A DNA stretch of 64,000 nucleotides from an uncultured Flavobacteriaceae bacterium (GTDB lineage: Bacteria > Bacteroidota > Bacteroidia > Flavobacteriales > Flavobacteriaceae): positions 620,001-684,000 of the forward strand of contig CAKUPQ010000002.1 in assembly GCA_934675205.1 (NCBI GenBank). The letters run 5' to 3'. Made by a program: the position numbers and the translations under genes. The notes below the pieces were generated by a model. That model was given only the letters and a program-made list of their open reading frames with translations. It searched no databases and was not told the origin of the DNA. Position 1 is the first letter of the stretch. Every line of letters begins with the position of its first letter. Positions 63,125 to 64,000 of this stretch are shown here, piece by piece.

Positions 63125-63160
63125 TTTTTGAGGGACGTGCTAATACACGTCCCTCAAAAA
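63125..63160. terminator. Bidirectional terminator
   Basis: TTTTTGAGGGACGTG and CACGTCCCTCAAAAA form a perfect 15-bp stem with a 6-base loop between convergent genes. Confidence 0.92.
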
Positions 63161-63172
63161 TTAAGATACTAT

Positions 63173-63775
63173 TTACTCCTTCTTCTTATTCTTATTAATC
63201 TCGTCTTGGAGTTTTCGACCTAATTGTTGCTCCTTCTCCATTGCTCTACGTTTGTAATCAACATATTCGTCTTCTACTTTTGAGAGATTATCAACTGCTA
63301 CTTTAGATTCCGTTTTGGCACCTTTGAACTTCATAATAAACAAAGCCAAAAGCAATCCGAGGAAAATTACAACTCCGAGAACAATAATATTAAATAAACC
63401 ATTATCAAGACTTATTCCTAAAAAAGAAACTTCGTCTTTTTGTTGTTTTACTGTGTTAAAATCTACCTTTACATCGGCTAATTCTTTAGTCAGACTCTCC
63501 AATTCACCAGTCTGGGAAGCCAATTTTGAGTTAAGAACATTAATTTCGCTTTTATAAATTTTAACCGAATCAAGACTGCTTTTTTTCAGATGTTCAAAAT
63601 GTTTTTTAGAAACTACCCTATAAGCCTCATAATTATTTGATTTTTTATAAACATAATCAAATTGTTGTTCCAATGTTCCGTTTAAGGTTTCTGACGATTT
63701 TACTTCTAAATTATCTTGGGCAAACCCCACAAAGCTTACTAATAAAGCAACACATATTGTTCTGATTAATCTCAT
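63173..63775 (-). CDS. Secreted or membrane protein with coiled coil and one membrane segment
   Basis: 200 residues from ATG 63773-63775 (MRLIRTICVALLVSFVGFAQ, a signal peptide). A coiled coil around residues 70-110 (SEINVLNSKLASQTGELESL) precedes one strongly hydrophobic segment (NIIVLGVVIFLGLLLALFIM), then a basic, highly charged tail (KRRAMEKEQQLGRKLQDEIN). The arrangement matches flavobacterial proteins often mis-annotated as tRNA (guanine-N1)-methyltransferase; there is no SPOUT fold here. It neighbours a TerB gene as in related genomes. Function unknown. Confidence 0.7.
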   Translation of the reverse strand: MRLIRTICVALLVSFVGFAQDNLEVKSSETLNGTLEQQFDYVYKKSNNYEAYRVVSKKHFEHLKKSSLDSVKIYKSEINVLNSKLASQTGELESLTKELADVKVDFNTVKQQKDEVSFLGISLDNGLFNIIVLGVVIFLGLLLALFIMKFKGAKTESKVAVDNLSKVEDEYVDYKRRAMEKEQQLGRKLQDEINKNKKKE

Positions 63776-63790
63776 AATATTATAAATTAA

Positions 63791-63823
63791 AAAAACCTGC
63801 AAATGTCAAATTTACAGGTTTTT
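63791..63823 (-). terminator. Terminator after the TerB-like gene
   Basis: AAAAACCTGCAAAT and ATTTACAGGTTTTT pair with one mismatch; on the minus strand a T run follows. Confidence 0.7.
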
Positions 63824-63844
63824 ATCATTTAAACAAATATTTTT

Positions 63845-64000
63845 TTATTTATTCATATTTTTCATTTCGAATACAAAGTCATCAATATCGACTTTTTCAT
63901 CAATAAGTTTGAGAGCTTTATCTACGATATACTCCACATTTGAGGGAGTAAATCCGAGAGCCAAAGCAAAACGAGTAAGCACTTCGGATTGCTTTTCATC
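63845..64000 (-). CDS. TerB-like protein, C-terminal fragment (gene runs off the window)
   Basis: 51 codons plus stop are visible. SEVLTRFALALGFTPSNVEY, IVDKALKLIDEKVDIDDF, EMKNMNK match the C-terminal helices of TerB-family proteins (acidic, metal-binding-like helical bundle) from Flavobacteriia. The start lies beyond 64000. Linked with the coiled-coil gene downstream. Confidence 0.7.
   Translation of the reverse strand, partial: DEKQSEVLTRFALALGFTPSNVEYIVDKALKLIDEKVDIDDFVFEMKNMNK

Noticed and set aside
1-64000. CRISPR arrays, tRNA, rRNA, insertion sequences
   Set aside because: No regularly spaced repeat arrays, cloverleaf genes, rRNA segments or transposase genes were found on either strand.

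Overview
This window is a chromosomal stretch from a low-GC member of Bacteroidota, most likely class Flavobacteriia. The evidence is Bacteroidota-type promoters (TAnnTTTG at -7, in one case with TTTG 19 bp upstream), few Shine-Dalgarno sequences, a type IX secretion (T9SS) C-terminal signal on a giant GEVED/FnIII protein, a long signal peptidase I, a flavobacterial-type SRP RNA, and many families largely confined to this group (DUF6495, DUF4197, DUF4268, TerB-like, DUF4136 lipoproteins). I do not assign a genus.

Layout. 1-12.8 kb: a truncated CcoI-type copper ATPase divergent from an Fnr regulator with a candidate operator between them, a DMT transporter, acs, uvrA, a lipoprotein gene broken by one in-frame stop, a LOG-like protein, a GNAT, mltG and murI. 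12.87-19.4 kb: an accessory island (WYL regulator, XRE regulator, PD-(D/E)XK nuclease, two SLOG proteins, two tiny blade-repeat proteins, a UDG-like protein, a UVR-cREC protein and several unknowns). 19.4-30.5 kb: DUF4256, a CDF transporter, lipoproteins, a Nudix CoA pyrophosphatase, an E2 dehydrogenase subunit, the thrS-infC-rpmI-rplT operon, a membrane-anchored nuclease and a flippase. 30.6-43.3 kb: a siderophore-type ABC ATPase, MFS, VWA and DUF58 proteins, acyl-CoA carboxylase beta, lepB, dapB, ferredoxin and acyl-CoA reductase. 43.4-50.3 kb: the 2297-residue T9SS surface protein. 50.5-64 kb: spermidine-synthase-like protein, sixA, guaB, mnmD, glutaminyl cyclase, SRP RNA, gyrB, rpsF-rpsR-rplI, hutU, a J-domain-like protein, lipoproteins and a truncated TerB gene.

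Most interesting result. In the accessory island, five promoters share one design: ACGACAT (one copy ACGTCAT) begins exactly 27 bp before the TAnnTTTG element (one copy GATGTTTG). In front of the WYL regulator the motif is a perfect inverted repeat, AAAAACGACA-N5-TGTCGTTTTT. The others lie upstream of the cREC protein, on both sides of the divergent SLOG operon/unknown gene pair, and directly after the WYL gene where no matching gene now follows. This reads as an autoregulated WYL regulon coupling nucleotide-sensing (SLOG), cyclic-phosphate-processing (cREC) and small beta-blade proteins, probably a nucleic-acid-damage or conflict response. The function is inference; the motif and spacing are seen directly.

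Other points: infC has no ATG/GTG/TTG start for its conserved N-terminus (AUA or AUU is likely); a perfect 607-bp direct repeat lies within the giant surface-protein gene; a family of long-armed intergenic palindromes carries CACAGAT; and an orphan terminator with a UUCG loop follows what may be a decayed gene tail. I found no tRNA, rRNA, CRISPR array or insertion sequence.
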